DNA of 64,000 nucleotides from Adiantum capillus-veneris. Lineage: Eukaryota; Streptophyta; Polypodiopsida; Polypodiales; Pteridaceae. The DNA lies in assembly GCA_014529385.2 (NCBI GenBank), contig CM043942.1, positions 747,001 to 811,000 on the forward strand, written 5' to 3'. Of this stretch, positions 44,623 to 57,735 are shown piece after piece; the first letter of the stretch is position 1, and each line of letters begins with the position of its first letter. Under the pieces are notes generated by a model. It was not told the origin of the DNA. It worked only from the letters and a program-made list of their open reading frames with translations, and did not search any database. A program made the translations under genes and the position numbers.

Positions 44623-46149
44623 AGCATAGCATTTAGTTAACTTGTCATGAAAAATACTTTGCAAAAGAGAGAGTTTAGACAACATCAAAACAATTGAGGA
44701 CCGGATTTATGTGGAGCCGGTACCCCCTCCAATAGGCATTTGTATTATAGGTTCTCCCATTAAGAGAGACTTGGTACAATACAATCTTTGTGTTCCTTGT
44801 GACCTAGGTGATGCAATGAATATGGAAAGCTTCATGCATCATGAGCATAACATAAACATTGTAGAAATCATTAACTATCCCAAGCCTCATTCCCAAGGCC
44901 TCAAACACGTTTGAACGTGGAGAGATCTAGCGGGGAATGAGGTTAGTGAAGAGGAAGAAGAAACATTTCATAGGAGAAAGAATTAGTTCCTCCTTTATCA
45001 TCACTCTTCTTGCTAGAATACATAATAGCATAGTAATGAAGATGAAGAAGATGGAAAGCTTAAGCATTGAAGCATGGCTCTTGGTTGGATTTGCATTCCA
45101 TAGCCAAGAGTATTGGTGTAAGCTCTCAACTTCTCTACTATCTTGGAGAAGGAGATGGAGCTCTTGCACTTTGCACTTTCCACAATGAGAGTGTGTGTGA
45201 GTGTGTGTGGGGGAGAGTATACTCCCCAAGCATGCCCCTAGCTTCCTTGGTCAACTTCCCCCCTTGTAGCTCATGCTTGAAGCTCATTGGACCCCTGCAA
45301 GACTGACCAATCACATGCAGGATACATTACAAGCAACAAGGGTAGTCTTGGGACAAGTGTCCCCTTCTCTCTTTGAGAGAGAGGACTTGATAAATGCAAA
45401 AACAATCAATGAAATCCACTAAATTATCGTTGGACCCCTTGGAAGGCCAAACAATAGGCTTTAGGCACACCATGAGGGCAACATGAGGAGGAGCTTAACA
45501 AGTGTCCCTTTTGATTTCTTTGTACCAAGATTGCCTTGTGTAAGGGTGTGTGTATGTGTGTGTTCTCTCTCATCCCCCTAGATTTAGGACTCGCCCCCTC
45601 TCTTGTAGAGATGGGATTTGACTTTTCGGACACCTTACTCCCAAGCACCTTAGTCCAGCAAGCATGACAAAGCACCTCAAGTCTAGATAGTGTTCCCACA
45701 AGCACCTTAGGCCCCCTAGTCGGCAAGCGTGACAAGCACCTCAAGCATCTTAGTCATCAAGCACGACAAGTACCTCAAGAACCTCAAGCACCTTAGTCAG
45801 CAAGCATGACAAGCACCTCAAGCACCTTAGTCAACAGGCATGACAAGCACCTCAAGCTTGGGTCACCTCAAGCTCAGCCCTACCTTACCTAAGGTCAAAG
45901 GACTTTTTAACACTAACCTTTAAGGTCTTGAATGAAGCTAACCCTAAGGTCTTTAAGCTTCATTAGCTAGACTTGCTCTTTGACAAACCATCTCTCGTTT
46001 GGACCCCTTTATTATTAGCCCCATGTTGAGATAGATTTGATAGCACATGTCTATATTCTAACCCTTGTACTTGTTTATCCTCCCACATTAAATGATCATT
46101 TTAATATGAAAAAATCATGTGGGTTGGTTAGATATTAGATTTTATGACA
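44623..46149 (-). mobile_element. Gypsy 1 5' LTR, outer piece
   Basis: Closely matches 24735-26263 (for example TTCTCCCATTAAGAGAGACT and CATCATGAGCATAACATAAA) in minus orientation. The LTR starts at 46149 on the minus strand (TGTCATAAAATC). It continues at 31918 once gypsy 2 is taken out. The CAAGCACCTTAGTCA short repeats recur near 45640-45860. Confidence 0.9.
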
Positions 46150-47449
46150 ACATGTCTAACCATGACGCCTATGCAAGACCAAGCACTTATACGTGCCATT
46201 AAATACACCACATTCTTGGGGTTTTTAATGTTGTTAGAGACATGTCCACAATAATCTCAAACATTGTGAACCTATGGAGTTTGCATCCGCTAGAGGACCC
46301 TGACTTTGTTTCAAGATTTGCCATCATCTAATGCCAAAAGTGGACAAGCATGGGCGTGTAAAGGAGAGTTTTGTTTCCATCATTGATTGAAACGTTTCAA
46401 AAACATGCTCAGATGGATGACTACCCCTTCTTTAATATCTCCCATACGTTTTCTCCTAGGTATTTAGCTACAAGCTTCGTGAAGTGGAGGTTTTTCTATG
46501 TACTACCATGAAAATTGTTTTACTGATAGTATGTTAAAGCTATAGATGAACGACCTAGTGTGGTGTGTGAAGAAACTTCACTATTTCGTCATCTTCATAA
46601 TGAAAGAGGTAGAGCAACGACTTGTTATTTTGTGGTGCTACAATGTGATGGCTAATTAGGCAAGATCATTGAGCTGCTTGACCTCATTACATTGTCAAAG
46701 CTGATTCAAACATTAAACGTGAAGGTCCAAGTCATTGTTTAGCGGCGATATACCAAATCTTCCAAGAAGAGAGAGTGTAAAATAAGAAAGTATTTCACTT
46801 TGGGTCAAGGTGACGTAAATTAGTGAGGTATTCCTAATTACTTTAAAGAAAATATAATCACTACCTGCATAGGGGAAGGACACTTTAAAGAGAAGAAAAT
46901 ACTAAAGGGTAAGTAAAGGAGAAGAGAAACGCAAATGTATCAATGTGCACTTGAACCACCTCTTTATGTGGACACGAGAAGTCTTTTGACTTTCCACATT
47001 CATGTGTCTTTTTGTTTTCTTAACTCACCCTTCACTTATGCATTTAAGATGTTTTGAAAGGATTTTTATTTTTCCAAGATTGGGAGGCCCTAATGAGGTC
47101 TTGTTGATTTCAATCTAGAGATTACAAAAAGAGAGACTTCATACATTAGATACCGTCGAAAGGTATACCTAAGTGTATTTATGGATTAAGATGGGAAAAG
47201 ACCTCACACCCAATGGGAGAAAACCAAGTTCATTTGCATTGATAAGGGCATCACAAGTGTGAAGAACCCCTAGTGCAAGGAATAAAAACTTGTTCAAGTA
47301 GCATAGAAGATTTTTTGTGTGGGTATCATATTTGACACAGCTAGGCAAGGTAGAGGAAAAAGGGCAAATCTATTTCCATTTATGCTTCATCTTGAAGGTT
47401 ACTTTTTTGGAAGGATTTACATGGTGCTATTAAGGGTATAGGGCTATTG
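46150..47449. other. Old intergenic DNA, no gene identified
   Basis: It starts with the outer gypsy 1 target duplication ACATG. Scattered short frames show no similarity I recognise. Parts may be upstream remains of the PPR relic that follows. Confidence 0.4.
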
Positions 47450-48340
47450 GAACGAGACATATAAGATCTTTGCAATGCTTTGGTTGGTGTATGCCAATTG
47501 TGGCATACATTTGAAATTAAAAAATAATAAAAATTAATGAGATTTTGGTTCTGAATATGGTCTCATGGAATGCATTGGTTCCAAGACTCAAATGAAGGCA
47601 AGGCCATATTGACATGTGTTAAACTCAACTAATTCTGAGTGAGGGTCTTTGTGTATCGATGGATCCACCTATGCTTGCATCTTTAAGGGATGTCAAATTG
47701 GACTTTGACAACCAATGTCATCATATTGTTAGCAAGCCAATACTCGATGAATCATGACTTGGCTTGGATTGCTTTCATCAACATGTGGTAAACTCAAAAT
47801 GTGCTTAACATGGTTCATCTTTGGAATGTTATTTCTTGGAGTACATCCATGTCATGGTGTGCCCAGAAAGTCATTGATGAGATTTAGTCTAGAGATCTTT
47901 TACAGACTGCAATTATGGCAAAGTGTGTACCAACATGGGTAGGGCAAAGAAACTCTAGGTTGCATTTGATATGAAGTGAGGATGTTTCTCAACATGCAAT
48001 CAACTATGCTTGTAGCTTGAAGGAATGTGGTATTATGCAAGGAGTCAACATCTGCATATGATCATATGAAGGATCAAGGGACCTTCAAAAGAAAGGTTGA
48101 ATATTTGCAATGATTTTGATCAACATCTCTGCCAATGTGTTGTACTTTTGAAAGCAGAAAAAAATTTCTACAAGCTTCTTGTTCATGATGTGGTCTCTTG
48201 AAATACATTGACTGTAGAATATGCCCAAAACGGAAGGGATAGATAGCAATGGGCTCTTTCATATGGCGAATGCAAAGCGAGGTTTTGTTTTGTAGATTAA
48301 TGCATACATTTAGAAGGCATGTGGAAGCATCAAGAAGTTA
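47450..48340 (+). pseudogene. Decayed PPR protein gene fragment
   Basis: Translation in shifting frames shows repeated traces of PLS-type pentatricopeptide repeats: LVYANCG near 47487, VSWNAL near 47560, TYACIFKGC near 47670, WNVISW near 47822, DEI-stop-SRDLLQTAI near 47875, INYACSLKECGIMQGVNIC near 48000, and DVVS-stop-NTLTVEYAQNGRD near 48190. Later INAYI-stop-KACGSI appears near 48300. Such repeats make up organelle RNA-editing and processing factors. Stops and frameshifts are frequent, so it is an old relic. The K-A-C-G motif resembles PPRs of seed-free plants. Confidence 0.6.
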
Positions 48341-49344
48341 ACATGGACAAAAAATCATGATGTCATGTGTGGTTGTATGTTCATGAGTTTTTCTCTTGCT
48401 ATCCACAAACTGTTTCCAAAGGCAACGGAGAGAGGTTGGTCTAGACCAATAGTCATCACAATGTGGACTGATATTCTCTTCACTTCTATCTCTTTTTTTT
48501 TTTTTGGATATGTCTTCCTATCCATTTGTCTCGTAGTGGTGTCCTTGTTAGTGCATGCGTAAGTAAACACTAATAAACTTTCTTCTTTGTGTGTACAGAG
48601 TATAAACAATTTAAACAAAAAATGTATCCTCCCTATAACTTTGCTCTCTCTATTTTCCTACCTTCTTGAGAGGGCATGGACACAGGGATTTTGCGAATTT
48701 GGGGCAATTTTCAACACTAGACTTGTAATAAGCCACAAAACTGGCTGAAGCCACAAAACTGGCTCACATCAAGATTCCAGTAAATGAAACATGACTTTTA
48801 TATATGACATCAAAATTTCATGAAACTTATTAACTCTAGGTTTAAGATATGAAACAAGTTTTTAAATACAAAATTTACATTAAAACATCAATTATAAAAA
48901 AATACTTTTTAAAATTAGTAAATTTTACACAAAACTGTGCCCAAAAAAACGCCTTTGCGTGTGTGTTAAAAATATTGGTACATCTATCATATACCTATTG
49001 AGAGATTTCTCAAAGAAATTTGCGCCTACTTACAATGATTTGATTTATTTTCAATAAAAAATAGTAAAAATTAGTTGTGCAAGATTGGATTGGCAAATGG
49101 TGTTTTTCTAAACCTTCATTTAGGTTGTACTTTTTTTTATCAACTCAAATTGAGTTAGTCATAATTTCCTAAAACCAATTTCTATATATAAAACTAAAAT
49201 AGTGTTGAATTTTTTTACATGAATCTCGAAACGCCACTAAAGTGGCAATTTTTATAGAACTAGTGTTAATGCCTTCAAGAAACCATGGTCGGTGTGACAG
49301 GGGTACATAACAAATAAGCATGCACAATTGCTACCAAGATGACC
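48341..49344. other. AT-rich intergenic DNA, no gene seen
   Basis: A T10+ run lies near 48490. The stretch 48700-49250 is strongly AT-rich. No coding or repeat structure was recognised. Confidence 0.4.
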
Positions 49345-49830
49345 TAGGCCATGGTCCAATAGTTCATAGCCGTCATGTAATACAGACCGTCAAGGTCCAG
49401 GGTCGTCGGGCAGTGGATCTGCGCCGTCAACCTAGTAGCAATTCCCAGTAGTAATTTTTGATGATGCCCGTCAGATGTCAGACACGTCAGCACACATAAT
49501 CTGCATGGCAATGATTTCCAATCATTGTAAGACTCGTCAGCATGCAGAATGACGGGGTGTAGTTGCGCTGTAGAAGTGTACAACACCTCAGCATGCAGAA
49601 TAACGCGTGGGCCTGCACGACTGTACCTGCCTTGAGTCAAAGACCAGTACTTGGCCCAGCTCCCCTAGACCTTGACGGCCGGGAATGGTCATTTACTGAC
49701 CATTCCCATAATATTGACTCCCACCATGGCTCCCAGCCTCCGGCTGCCTTGAGTCAGAGACCAGTACTTGGCCCAGCTCCCCTGGACCTTGACTACCGGG
49801 AATGGTCATTTACTAACCATTCCCTACCCC
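49345..49830. repeat. Foldback region with a 117-bp tandem duplication and a hairpin
   Basis: TGCCTTGAGTCA starts two copies of a 117-bp unit, 49628-49744 and 49745 to about 49826. The unit includes a perfect 11-bp hairpin, GGGAATGGTCA (49681-49691) and its complement (49697-49707). The 14 bases GTCAAGGTCCAGGG at 49389-49402 recur inverted at 49780-49793, and flanking text is related too, so the whole 480 bp could fold back. CGTCAGCA-type short repeats lie between. It may be a small DNA element. Coding is unlikely. Confidence 0.6.
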
Positions 49831-49869
49831 TTCAATGCTATACAACCTTAGCGTTCCAGGAAGACTAAC

Positions 49870-50602
49870 AATTGAGCTATTCAATGCTCGAGAGTTTGAT
49901 GAATGCATGTATAAGTGTTTCTCTTTCAAAAAAACTTATGGATGATTATGATCAATTTCACACCATGGCATTTCTCCTTCACAACTTAAACAACTTCTAA
50001 AGATCACTAAATTTGTCCATAACACTTAATGAGAATCATGAACAGAATTTATTTGTAGTTGGCTTTTCAAAAGCAATTATTGCAGTTTTCCAAGAGAGGA
50101 ACCTTAAGGTAAACCTAAAATCTGCAAGAGTAAGGGTATTACATAGTTCTTGGTAAGTTGAAGTAAGTGTTCGGGAAAAATGTGTCTCAACTTAATATCA
50201 ATGCCATTTCAAATTCCGACCCAGAATGGAGATAAAATAATGAAAATTCCCCTAACTTTCTAAAATTTCCTCTTGGCAAACTTAAGGAGAGGATCTTTGT
50301 ATGTTTGGAACACTGCTTTTTGCCGAACACTCGTGTTGAAGATTACTAGTGAAACCTTAAACCCCTACTAGTGATGGGAGATGGCACCCAAGAGGAACTG
50401 AAGGATGAGGACGTACAGCCAAGATCAAGATGCGATCGGGAGTATTGACTTACTTGAAGAGCTTGCTGCTTATGGGCTTGGGGTTTAGGGTTAAGTAGTT
50501 GAGAAATTACTAGACTAAAAGTAAATGACTTACTAGGTGAACCATATTTAAACGCAAAAACTCCTAATAAGCATTTCGCACAGATCGGGGTTTAACCATC
50601 GC

Positions 50603-50651
<49 letters not shown>

Positions 50652-50819
50652 CAAGTCATAAATCCAATGGGAGATTCTATGATTAGAGCACAGTACCCAA
50701 AAAAAAAAAAAAATGCCGAGAACAGTGTGCGCTTGGCTGCGCTTGCTGTGTCTGGAAAGGTAACAAAGGGAGCGTCCTATCGATGCCCAGGTTTATGTAC
50801 GACAACAAAGGCATCATCC
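49870..50819. other. 3' side of gapA, non-coding, with (TC)n tract
   Basis: No gene. A (TC)n microsatellite occupies 50605-50648, and an A-run lies at about 50700-50713. Because gapA is on the minus strand, its 3' untranslated region lies just below 50820. Confidence 0.5.
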
Positions 50820-52494
<1,675 letters not shown>

Positions 52495-52756
52495 GGCGAG
52501 CTCCAAGATGCTGCTGCACGGCTTACTCTCTCACTCTATTTCTGTGGGACTGGCGCTTGTCTTTGTGGATCAGATATGGCAAGCAGCCTGTTGAGTAGAT
52601 GGTAGTAATAGGCTAAAAAGGGTGTTGCTCTCGTTACTCACCACAAACGCCTCACCCTTTAAAAGTCCAGGTGGAGCAGTCTGTGGGGCCGGCCCTCCTC
52701 TCCTTCGCCACAGATCAAATGATGTCCGTCGAGAAGCGAAGGCCACTCAAAGGCGT

Positions 52757-52764
52757 CCACGTGG
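52757..52764. promoter_or_regulatory. G-box upstream of gapA
   Basis: The palindrome CCACGTGG lies about 263 bases upstream of the gapA start codon. G-boxes (core CACGTG) bind bZIP and bHLH factors in many light-regulated photosynthesis promoters. A TATA-like TTTTAAAGG on the minus strand (about 52656-52664), 160 bases upstream of the ATG, could set the transcription start. Both roles are inferred. Confidence 0.5.
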
Positions 52765-52799
52765 CGACTGGGAAGAGAGAGAGAGAGAGGGGAATGGGT

Positions 52800-53329
52800 G
52801 GGAATAAAAGGCAGCCCACTGATCGTTGATTGAGTGGAACTTGAAACTAATATCTCTGGGTACCCACGGGCAATGTGCATTGTGAGAGTCATTAGGTAGC
52901 TCCAAAAAGCCACAGCATCCGAGCTCTAACAACCCTAGGCCATTTTGTTGTTCAAACATATTCGGCTAATGAAACTTAAGGGTAAGCAAAGATGGCCTCC
53001 TCCTCCTCTACTCACCACGTTGTTCACTAAGTTTCCAATCTCCCCCAAACATTTAGCTCTCTTCAAATCCATTTGGTCTATATACGATTCAAAACGGTAA
53101 GGGTATTGGTGTTCATGTCAGGTCATTCATTTATTTTTTCTTCTCCTACTAGGCAACCTTTGCTTGCACCATTTTCAATGCAATTTAAAACTTGTATGCT
53201 AGAAGTGATTCTACTTGGTTATCACGTCGGCTTCACATCTGAAGGTGGAGTTGGATCATAGCATAATCTATTTGGTTCATACGAAAGCACGAGAATGCTC
53301 ATATATTTGAGAACTTTTCAAACCAACTC
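52800..53329. other. Upstream region of gapA, no other gene seen
   Basis: A short GA tract at 52772-52789 lies next to the promoter. The rest shows no coding frame or repeat I can name. Confidence 0.4.
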
Positions 53330-53590
53330 ATAAGGAGCTTTTTTATGGCTCTTGTCAAGTTTCCAGTAGAGCATGTCCAATTATTCCACTCCGTTCTGTA
53401 GATGTTTAGAATTTTGAAGGATGCCTTTAAGTATTATGTACATCTTGAGCAAGATGGGACACCAAAGGAAGTTCTAAAGGACAAATTTGATGACCTTGCC
53501 AAAGGTCGCTTGTGAACTCTCGGATGAGTTCATGGATATCACTGGCAACATGTACAAAATAATTGATGAGTGCGCTAAAAAGTGAGTTTG
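53330..53590 (+). pseudogene. Unidentified decayed coding fragment
   Basis: The translation gives protein-like text: FRILKDAFKYYVHLEQDG and KEVLKDKFDDLAK around 53409-53505, then in another frame ACELSDEFMDITGNMYKIID (about 53508-53568). Stops and a frame change separate the pieces. I do not recognise the family. The base composition differs little from its surroundings. Confidence 0.3.
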
Positions 53591-54474
53591 ACGCTGTCTA
53601 CTTTCTTGACTCGCATATGTCTAAGAACAGTGTATGAATTTTGTCTGTCGTTTGGCTTTTTTTGTTGAGGGGGACTCGTGATCGTATACCTACATGAATT
53701 TGTAATCGACAATGCCTTCAATGTCAATTTTGTTATCGAAACCAAGTCCTACGTGGTGTAACATCTTGTTTTGGTAATCCTTTGATCATCTACTAGATTG
53801 ACATGCAATGGCTTCAGCAAGTTGTATACTAATCCATCCCAAAAAGAATCATGGTTTGGACCTTATTTGTTTTTCTTTAGACCAACCCAAATATCTAACA
53901 TGTAGCTTCATACTAGAATTAACAATTAGTAGGATGCATGTAATGTCTTAAAGATGCACGACCTATGATGCATGAGGACACATGTTGTAGAAATTTTTGC
54001 CAACTTGTTGGACCTATGTTTGTCAGCTATGTTAGGGCACCTTTTATGCCACTACACCTAGGCACTAACTCCTTCACACACAAGCAAAATTTTCTAAGGG
54101 GGGAGACTTTTGGCAAGTCAACTAGTGCATGCACCTCATGTACATTGGGTTTCATTTCATGTCATGCATCTTCTATCATGTAATGTCATGTGCAAGCCCA
54201 TCATTAACAAACTATGTTGAAACACTCATATATCAAACAATGGCTCATAGCATACTCATGAGGTGTTTATCATGGCTCATTTTCATACTCAAATGAGCTT
54301 AAACGTTGCTCATAAATCATAGTCGAATCATGAGGTACCAAAGTGACTCATCTCATGGTACCCTCCCCTTAAACTAGTGTTCATAACCAAGGGTAAGCAC
54401 TCCACGGTTGTCTCCAAAATGATACGATAAAATGAGGTAGAGAGCGTGCAACATGTCTAAATCAAAATCATAAA
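53591..54474 (-). other. Probable 3' end of an older minus-strand retroelement
   Basis: Read on the minus strand, sequence from 63719-64000 joins, once the two insertions are removed, to 54474 and below, giving a short coding-like piece (STHFVYDFDLDMLHALYLIL). This is followed by a purine tract (54361-54374, AAGGGGAGGG on the minus strand) and then repetitive text (54300-54360). This order suggests pol or gag end, polypurine tract and LTR. The LTR limits could not be fixed. Confidence 0.35.
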
Positions 54475-54479
54475 CAAAG

Positions 54480-54984
54480 TGTTATGAGCGCGTATAGAGC
54501 TAGAAGAGAGCAAGAGGAGGCGCTCACAATGTACAAGAACTTGGACTTGATGATAAGCTTAATATTTATTATAAGACTTTAATACTTTATTAAGAGAGCT
54601 AGATACAAGACTTGGATTACATGACTTGAGTACAAGACAAGGCTTGATTGCAAGGACAAGACTTGAACATAAGAACTAGAAGAGGGATTTCCCCATAGGA
54701 GCCTCACAACTGGTGTTGGCAAGACTGAGGGGCTTGTGGACCAAGACCCCTATTTATACTAGTGCTTGAGGAGGTTACTTGAGGAGGTTAGGACTTTCTA
54801 GGTTCTTCTTGAGGAGGTTAAAAACTTCTAGAACCTTCTTGATCCTTCTAGTTCCTCTAGATCCTTCTTCAACTTTCTAGAGCTTTCTAGAAACTTCTAG
54901 ATTCTTCCAGAATCTTCTCCATGCTTCTAGAATCTCCTATATCCTTCTAGTGATGATGTAGGCAATGATGCAGGCAGTGACTGA
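54480..54984 (-). mobile_element. Gypsy 3 3' LTR, truncated
   Basis: Matches the right LTR from TGTTATGAG(C/A)GCGTATAGAGC on. It is rich in CTTCTAGA-type short repeats (54810-54955), also seen in the other copy (58070-58270). The sequence stops matching near 54984, where HDKEL of RNase H begins on the minus strand. Confidence 0.85.
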
Positions 54985-55859
54985 GCTCTTTGTCATGGAT
55001 TTCATAATTGATCTCTGTAGCTAAGAGCTTGCGAAAATGAAAAGCCACTGGATGTACTCGACCATCCTCTCCTACTTGGGATAGAATAGCGCCAAGGGCA
55101 AAATCTGAAGCGTCTGTTTCTAGGATGAAAGGCTTTGTAGGATCTGCGTTAATTAGAATGGGTGCGGTCGTGAAAGCTTGCTTGAGAGTCTGAAATGCTT
55201 TCGAGGCCTTTGAGTCCTAGATAAACTTATTATGGCATGTCAACCTTGTGAGTGATGTAACCACCTTGGAGTATCCCTGTATAAAGATACGATAAAAAAT
55301 TGCAAAATTCTAGGAAACATTAAACATCTCTTACCGAGGTGGGTGTCTCCCAATCAAGGATGGTTTGAATCTTCTTTGGATCCATGGAGATTCCCTTTTT
55401 AGAAATTACATAACCGAGAAATTCCACGTTAGATTGATGAAAAGAGCACTTCTCCAACTTTGCATATAACCCTGATGCACGAAGCTTTTCAAGCACTAAC
55501 CGTACATGGTGCTCATGCTCTTCTCGATCCTTTGAAAATATCAAGATATCATCCATATATATTACCACAAAATAATCCAAATACTCCCGAAAGATATCAT
55601 TCATTAAATGTTGAAAAACAGTTGGGGCATTTGTGAGGCCAAACGGCATGACGGTATATTCAAAGTGGCCATACCTCGTGTGAAAGGTTGTCTTCCATTC
55701 ATCACCTTCTTTGATTCTGACTAGGTTGTAAGCACCACGAAGGTCTATTTTTGTAAATATTCTTGCCTTGCCAAGGCGCTCAAGAAGCTCTGGGATCAAG
55801 GAAAGGGGATAGCGATTCTTGTCGATGATCTTGTTCAGGCCCCTATAGTCCACGCACAT
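54985..55859 (-). pseudogene. Gypsy 3 reverse transcriptase and partial RNase H
   Basis: Reverse transcriptase: [54 protein letters not shown] and the catalytic YMDDILIFS are clean in 55320-55859. Below 55320 stops appear, but RNase H is recognisable as [18 protein letters not shown] and [10 protein letters not shown]. It ends at HDKEL, exactly at the LTR junction. Confidence 0.88.
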
Positions 55860-56806
55860 CTGGAGAGTTCCATCCTTCTTTTTTACAAAGAGTATTGGAG
55901 CTCATGCTGGGGACTTTGAATGCCGTATGAACCCCTTAGCAAGATTCTCATCAATATTTTTTCGTAATTCTACCAATTCATCTTGAGATAGATTGTATAT
56001 TGGGCCAAAAGGGGGTTGGGTTCCCTCTTGAAGCTCTATAGCACAATCATAGGGTCGATGCTCCAGTAAAAGTTCTGCATTCTTCTTCTCAAAAACATCA
56101 CTGTAATCTTGATATTGATGTGGCAATGCCTCCATGATTTTTGTTGTTGATGTGTCGGTTGGTGTTGCAAATATTAGGAAAGTTGGATACTTTTTGGCTG
56201 CACGCATGAAGACCTTGGCTCCAAGATATATAGGCATATGATGCCTTCCCTGCTTCTTTTGGAATTTTCGTGGTTCAATTCTCCGAGCCCTCCAATCGAT
56301 GTCAGGATTATGTAATTCAAGCCACGGTAGTCCAATAACAATTGGACTGCTTGGGCTTTGTATAATATGGAACGCTATTCTTGAAACATGCTCCTTCAAT
56401 GTTATTTCTATGGGCGAGTTTCATACCTGACATCCCCTGAAGCGAGGGGATGACCATCAATGACTTCTACAGTTGCTGGATTAGACTTCTCCACAAGTCG
56501 TATGCCTTGTTCTTTTGCAAATTCTTTGTCCAGGAAGCACACCATTACGCCCGAATCTAGTAATGCTTCACAATCCATGTGCCTACCCGGCATATGGATC
56601 TTGATTGGTAGCATAAAACTTGAAGTGGAATCAGCGGGAAGAAAGAGACATTTTTTTGCTTGTCTTTTGTCCAACCGGACGGTCTCTATTGGGGTTGGAT
56701 GTCCATGTTTTCCAAACACGTTGAGGCCATTGCACCATGAACCTTCATCCTTATCTTCCTTGGACACTGTTGAACTGTGTGCCCCTGCTCTCCGCAATAC
56801 ATACAT
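55860..56806 (-). pseudogene. Gypsy 3 protease and start of pol
   Basis: The protease loop reads LLDSGVMVCFLD (Asp-Ser-Gly kept) near 56545-56580 and PIVIGLPWLELHNPDIDW near 56290-56345. The pol linker runs to 55902 (FEKKNAELLLEHRPYDCAIE), followed by FIRHSKSPA and a stop. Frames change at about 56405 and 55900. Confidence 0.8.
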
Positions 56807-57695
56807 AAGCCATTAATGTGTCGCCTTTTCTTCTCCTAGACTGCGAGAGTTTGAAACCATGTTGAATCAATTTTCATGGGTTCAATGCTTGATTCATGGC
56901 CCTATTGAGGTGTGGCGCCATTATGTGTCACTTCTGTTGAGGTTGCAATGGTACCCCAAGACGCCTCTCTTGTCTCCTCTCAAATAGTCGATTATCACAC
57001 TCTATTGCTTGAGAGATGAACTCGCCTAGTGTGTGAACCTTTGGCATAGTCAATAAAAGATCCTTTACGTCATCCTTTAATCCCCACCGATATTGGCTAA
57101 TGAAATATTCCTCATTCCAAGTCAGATCACAAGTGAGCTATTGAAATTTGGATGCATAGACGGATGCAGGTCTTGATCATTGGTGGAGATTTCTAAGTTT
57201 GGTTTCAACAACCCTTGCTCTATCAGTATTCCCAAAGGTTGCAGAGAACTCCCACACAAAAGCTTCAAAGTCATGAAGGAGAGGAGATTCTTTTTCAAGT
57301 AAGGGAGCAAACCAAGAGAGAGCCATACCCGAGAGGAGGGTCCCAATAAGGCCTACTTGAGAGGCATCATCTGGATAACGCTCTAATTGCATTCGAATGA
57401 AGAGACACACTTGTTGGAGAAAACCTCTAAACTTTGATCTAGTCCCATCAAAATTTTCAGGCATGCTAACCTTCGGCTCCTTCTTATGTTGTTGAGAATA
57501 GCTGGATCTTGCAGCTTGTGCTTGATGTGTGCTTGTCCCTTAAAGCTCTTGAATTTGACGTTGAAGATCTAGCAACACCGGTCCCAAGATTAGGGGTTTC
57601 CCTGCTTGAAGTTGAGCATTACTCTTGCGAAGTTCTTGTAACTGATCTTGGATGCTTTGCAATTTGTGGATAACACCTTCCATCAACGGCTCCAT
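56780..57695 (-). pseudogene. Gypsy 3 gag
   Basis: A likely start is the ATG at 57693-57695 (MEPLMEGVIHKLQSIQDQLQ), followed by a helix-rich N-terminus with one stop. The capsid part (57177-57464) reads FDGTRSKFRGFLQQVCLFIR, as in plant gypsy gag. A standard zinc knuckle CMYCGEQGHTVQQC is encoded near 56770-56815, in a different frame from the protease that follows. Confidence 0.8.
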
Positions 57696-57735
57696 GATGG
57701 CTTAAGAAGATTAAGAGATGGTACTCTTGCCAAAC

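Larger units (their letters stand above)
24399..46149 (-). mobile_element. Gypsy 1: minus-strand chromovirus, split by gypsy 2
   Basis: This Ty3/gypsy element lies on the minus strand. Its 3' LTR is 24399-26263, internal part 26264-31800, and 5' LTR in two pieces, 31801-31918 and 44623-46149, because gypsy 2 (31919-44622) inserted into it. Flanking ACATG at 24394-24398 and 46150-46154 is a perfect 5-bp duplication of the whole unit. The gene order on the minus strand is gag, protease, reverse transcriptase, RNase H, integrase, chromodomain. All coding parts have frameshifts or stops. Confidence 0.9.
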
